From Lunasporangiospora selenospora (taxonomy: Eukaryota > Mortierellomycota > Mortierellomycetes > Mortierellales > Mortierellaceae): DNA of 10,534 nt. The notes under the pieces are model-generated. The model was not told the origin of the DNA. It searched no databases and saw only the letters and a program-made list of their open reading frames with translations. Shown piece by piece: positions 7,171 to 10,534 of the stretch. The position numbers and the translations under genes were made by a program. Each line of letters starts with the position of its first letter. Position 1 is the first letter of the stretch. The stretch lies in contig JAABOA010000342.1 in NCBI GenBank assembly GCA_015680635.1, positions 5,586 to 16,119 of the forward strand. Reading direction: 5' to 3'.

Positions 7171-9100
7171 CAAGCGGGGCCAGGTTCAAACCCACAGCGT
7201 ACTAAAATGGGAGTTTGTCCCAGACGTTGCGAACACGATCTGGCGCGCCAACTGTCCCTGTCAGTGCGCTGGATTTCATAAGGACAATCAGAGGCTGAGA
7301 AGGAAAAAAATATATTTTTGGTAGGGTTGTGTGTCTCGGACTTGGACCCGGGGCAATGACACGCACTCTTCCCTTTCGCACATTACTTACGCCCAGTGAA
7401 TGTGCACGACAGGCACCACCTTTCACTGTCCCTCTCGCTCTTTCTCTGAGATATTATGGATATGGAATGCCTAGTGGCTCTCTAGAACTCGTTACTTTCT
7501 TTAATTTTGGTCTATCGTTACGCCACTTGGTCTCTTGCATCACTCACTACAGAACTCGAATGAACCACGGAGCCAACGCAATGAGGTTCGTCTAAAAGAC
7601 ACTAGTGATCGCTTTTTTATGGATGGCCTTTGCTTTCCGTCTTTTTATGAGTTGCCTTTGACTGTGAGTGACCCGAGTTGAAGTACTCCAGCACAGTGGA
7701 TATAAGTTGAGAGGCGCTGCGGGGTGTCAGAAACCACCCACTCAGGGCAACCCTCTGACAGGTATCGGTTTCGAGGAGTCGGAATGTCTTCCAACCACAG
7801 CAAACCCAGCCTAATGCTTCAGTGTCGTAGACAATCTCTTGCGCTCCGACCTTGATCTTGATAGAGTGTGTCCTTTTTGGAACAGAAAATGAAAAAAATA
7901 CCTGCTTACGATGAACAAATGAAGGTAATCGGCTGTCCATTCGCTAGATAAGAGAGAAACAGCACTCGATCGGGAAGTTTGGTCGTCCTTTAGCCGTGGA
8001 ACCGGTCCATATGACTTCACTCCCTCAAACGGAGTATGTGGTGACTCTTTTTTGTCCTCTTATACACACTCTGTCCACTGCCTAGTAGCGCGCCATCCCA
8101 AGGCTCAGTACACAACTTGCAAATAAAAATTGACACAAGGCTCTTCCTTGTTCTTTTTTGGTGCACAAACTTTTGACTCTACTCTAGTGTGCGCCCAAAT
8201 GCATATGTAGTACGTAGTGTCCATAGTGTATGAATCTTTGCTGCAAGTTTAGTTTGACCGGCTGGACCTTCCTCTTCCTCTTTCATACTTAAAGTTTCTA
8301 TAGGTGGGCTCACCAGGATAACTCGAGGGGTGCAGGGATTGAAGAACCTTAGAAGTGTGGCGCATATACATCACACGCGAAAAGAAGTGTGGCCCCACGT
8401 TGTTCCAGATTCTCTTCAATGTAGACAAAATAATTTTTTTCTCGGATGGATGATATACTCAGCAAGCTGCGACACTGGTACTGTTGATCTACCTTGCAGG
8501 ACTGGGGAGGGGGGCTATTCTGGGACAGCTGGACTATCGGCACCTCACACCGAACAACAAGTTCGTCATCGTTATATATAACCTATCGAGGGGAAGACCC
8601 TAGCTCTATTCCTGGCTGTGTCTTAACTTTGCCCTTTTCGGTTCGAAGTCCTCCTTGCCCTTAGGCTTACGGAGTCCCGGTAATACTCACTCTCTCGCAC
8701 TGGCTCGTGACAGAACCAGTCAGATGCATTATTAATCGCCTGGATAACTTGCCAAGATTTGGGCCATTGTGTGCCTTTTTCGGAGCGTCCTCATCTCTTC
8801 CCTTTGAGTAATTAGATGCCATGTGGCACTTGTATTTTTTCCCGAATCTCAGCTTTACGCTTGTTCATGCCTTATCGGGTTAAGGAAAACGTGTACATTA
8901 ACAGTAAGGACCAACAATTTTGGTTAATGACACAGGGCGAGAGGTGCCTGTGGAGCGTTGGAAGAGATTAGAACCAGAAGTTTAGAACTGTGTCCACAAT
9001 GAGCCTAAAAAGCAGCCTGCCGGATATCGACAATGTAGGAATTGTCTAGATTAAGAGGTGTGGCCGATTCCGGTGCATAGGAAGGACTTTGTGGCTTTTT
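7171..9100. other. Intergenic region with no convincing gene
   Basis: About 1.9 kb upstream of the CotH promoter holds only short, unrelated reading frames in all six frames. The least unlikely is a 107-codon frame on the minus strand (7940-7617), which has a true ATG but no recognisable domain. No tRNA could be folded around the few GGTTC-like strings, for example near 7185 and 8640, because the T-stem does not pair. An imperfect 8-bp hairpin lies at 8699-8720. I saw no terminal inverted repeats, reverse transcriptase or transposase motifs. Part of it may be distal promoter sequence. Confidence 0.55.
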
Positions 9101-9387
9101 AAACAGATGAAATGACTTTGTGTGCCATGGTTGATGCGACATGGGCATGCATAATACAAAAGATAGATGGGGGGAGGGAGAGGGAGAGGGGGAAAGGGCT
9201 GCAGCAGAGTCTGGATGGGAGGATTGGTGGACTTGGGGTGAATACTGTCTTTGAGAATGCGCCGCGGGAGAAATGCATTTTTGTGTGGTTCAAACGGTGC
9301 CTATGCTTTGTAGAACTAGGATCCCGGAGATAACAAAGAACCCAGACCTCGAGGACAAGAGGAATAGGTCGTCTATCGAGGCCTGTG

Positions 9388-9391
<4 letters not shown>

Positions 9392-9419
<28 letters not shown>
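9392..9419 (+). repeat. (CT)14 microsatellite
   Basis: Fourteen perfect CT units are followed, after a short interruption (TTG), by three further TCTC-type units to about 9431. It explains the Leu/Ser and Arg/Glu alternating stretches in the overlapping frames, which are therefore not coding evidence. Confidence 0.95.
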
Positions 9420-9432
<13 letters not shown>

Positions 9433-10235
9433 CATTTGGCTTCAGACTGCACAAGGAGCATGTCCCAACCCCTTGAGGAGTCTCTGGCTAGAGTCTATGT
9501 CAGTAACTGCAGTTATGACAATGCCAGTTCAAGGAGTTCCCGAGGCACAGATGAGATAGCAGGGGACGCAATGATAGTTTCATGGTTGCATACCATTGGG
9601 TTGGCATTCTAGATCCATATCATCTAGTAATTGGCTGAGGCAACAGGAATGGGTACTACGCCGTTAACTGGGAGCCTATATTTTCAGCGCGAGAGTTGTT
9701 TCTCGGCCTTCAAAGTTGTCACCTATCACCAAACAATCGAAATGTACGCCAAGGAGACGAAATGATACGCCCTTGGCCTCTCATCTACACTGTATGTAGA
9801 CGAAATCGTCGAAAATTCAGACTCTACAGGGCACGGGGAGCATGGAGGGCGCTGTGGTTGTATTTGTTTTTGTTGATACTATTTTTGCATCTTGGGAGCA
9901 TAGCTCGGCTTTTTTTACTTGGAGAGGATCTGAGGGTGTTGGTGTTGCTTGGGGCATAGAACAAGGGCACAGCCGAGTTGATGGTCTATGTCTCCGCCCC
10001 TGTCTAGATGAGAGAAAGTCGCTCTGCATTGTCAGCAAAAGTACACTGCGGGTACAGCAATGTTGTCAGCTAAAGTCCCATCGTGCATCGACTGTCCAAT
10101 TCGGTTGGGGAGCGCCCAAGGAGCGGGGCGGGGCTATTCTTGGAGGAGCAGAAAGAGAAGAAAGAAAGGAAGAAGAGGGGTCAACATTGAAGTAAGAGCG
10201 ACCGTCCTGGGCTTAGCTCCTTAGTGTCCTGCAGT

Positions 10236-10289
10236 CATGCGCACACCATGCGCATGGCGGGGACGAATATTTTTTGTCCGCCTGCGGAC
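10236..10289. repeat. Cluster of short palindromes
   Basis: CATGCGCA at 10236-10243 is repeated within a perfect 12-bp palindrome, CCATGCGCATGG, at 10246-10257. It is followed by GTCCGC-CT-GCGGAC at 10276-10289, a 6-bp inverted repeat with a two-base spacer. A GGAC at 10261-10264 can pair with the GTCC at 10276-10279 around an AT-rich loop. The function is unknown, and chance is possible given the short arms. Confidence 0.6.
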
Positions 10290-10534
10290 CCAATGGTTGG
10301 ATGCATTTTTCGAGTGGTATAGTACTCAGGAACAAAATGGTCGTACCAGGCACAGACACAAATAAGCTCATGTCAATGCGCTCCTTGTTTCCGGATATGT
10401 CCCGGGAAGCAGTGGCAATGGCTCTCACCGACCCCCTCGACTTAGGTCCCCCGCACCTCCTTTGGCTCTTGTTGTTTTGTTGCGGGGCAGCTGGAGACGA
10501 GAGGGCCTGCCAAGCCCTTGACAGTGTGTAGTAT

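Larger units (their letters stand above)
9101..10534. other. Intergenic region with microsatellite and purine-rich stretches
   Basis: About 1.4 kb to the right edge shows no recognisable protein or RNA gene. It holds a GA-rich run near 9169-9197, a (CT)14 microsatellite, another purine-rich run near 10142-10180 and a small cluster of palindromes at 10236-10289. Reading frames here translate to low-complexity or unrelated sequence without domain motifs. A gene beginning beyond the right edge cannot be excluded. Confidence 0.55.

Noticed and set aside
7178-7200. tRNA-like B box (GGTTCAAACCC)
   Set aside because: Only two of five T-stem pairs form, and no A box or acceptor stem is found upstream.
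7895-7925. 29-nt intron joining the frame that starts at 8020 to the frame read through 7850
   Set aside because: A CAG/GTATTT donor and AAAAAG acceptor keep frame, but 29 nt is too short for a spliceosomal intron, and no homology supports the product.
8639-8660. tRNA-like B box (GGTTCGAAGTCC)
   Set aside because: The flanking bases do not form a T-stem and no cloverleaf could be built.
8699-8720. Hairpin ACTGGCTC / GAACCAGT with 6-nt loop
   Set aside because: One mismatch in eight pairs, no U-run after it and no gene beside it. Bacterial-type terminators are not expected here.
9099-9476. Frames rich in alternating Arg/Glu or Leu/Ser
   Set aside because: They are translations of the (CT)14 microsatellite and the GA-rich run, not coding sequence.
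9842-10531. Plus-strand frames of 117 and 85 codons near the right edge
   Set aside because: They have no domain, odd composition, no visible splice context and no homology that I recognise; frames this long occur by chance at this GC content.

Overview
The window looks like nuclear DNA of an early-diverging fungus, most probably Mucoromycota. A Mortierella-like (Mortierellomycotina) source is my best guess. The reasons are a GPI-type, secreted CotH kinase-like protein of the kind expanded in those fungi, GT-AG introns of about 95-190 nt with CTGAC/CTAAT-like branch sites, C/T-rich gene leaders and mid-range GC. The lineage is inference; no rRNA or organelle marker is present.

Layout. (1) Positions 1-2224, minus strand: the 5' part of a gene for a long Ser/Pro-rich, probably disordered protein of unknown function. 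It has two exons here and runs off the left edge. (2) Positions 2225-2957: a shared divergent promoter region with a purine-rich tract (pyrimidine-rich on the other strand) in its middle. (3) Positions 2958-4217, plus strand: a complete four-exon gene for the beta subunit of general transcription factor TFIIE (TFA2/GTF2E2), 278 aa. (4) Positions 4218-4641: convergent 3' flanks. (5) Positions 4642-6974, minus strand: a complete five-exon gene for a 604-aa secreted CotH-family protein with a signal peptide, a kinase-like core and a C-terminal GPI-anchor signal. A TATA box lies about 180 bp upstream. (6) Positions 7171-10534: about 3.4 kb in which I find no convincing gene, only microsatellites, purine-rich stretches and small palindromes.

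The main work was rebuilding the spliced genes. Simple open reading frames miss the 910-base second exon of the left gene, the 52-base signal-peptide exon and 55-base microexon of the CotH gene, and the true joins in both complete genes. All junctions keep frame, and those in the two complete genes give sequence that fits the protein families.

The three genes do not form a pathway. TFIIE-beta is a housekeeping factor that happens to sit between a putative phosphoprotein and a cell-surface protein. I see no defence system, mobile element, CRISPR array, RNA gene or clear novel system. The points most worth following up are the basic-Ser motif cluster and His/Tyr-rich patch of the left protein, the CotH gene structure, and the purine-rich tract midway between the divergent genes.
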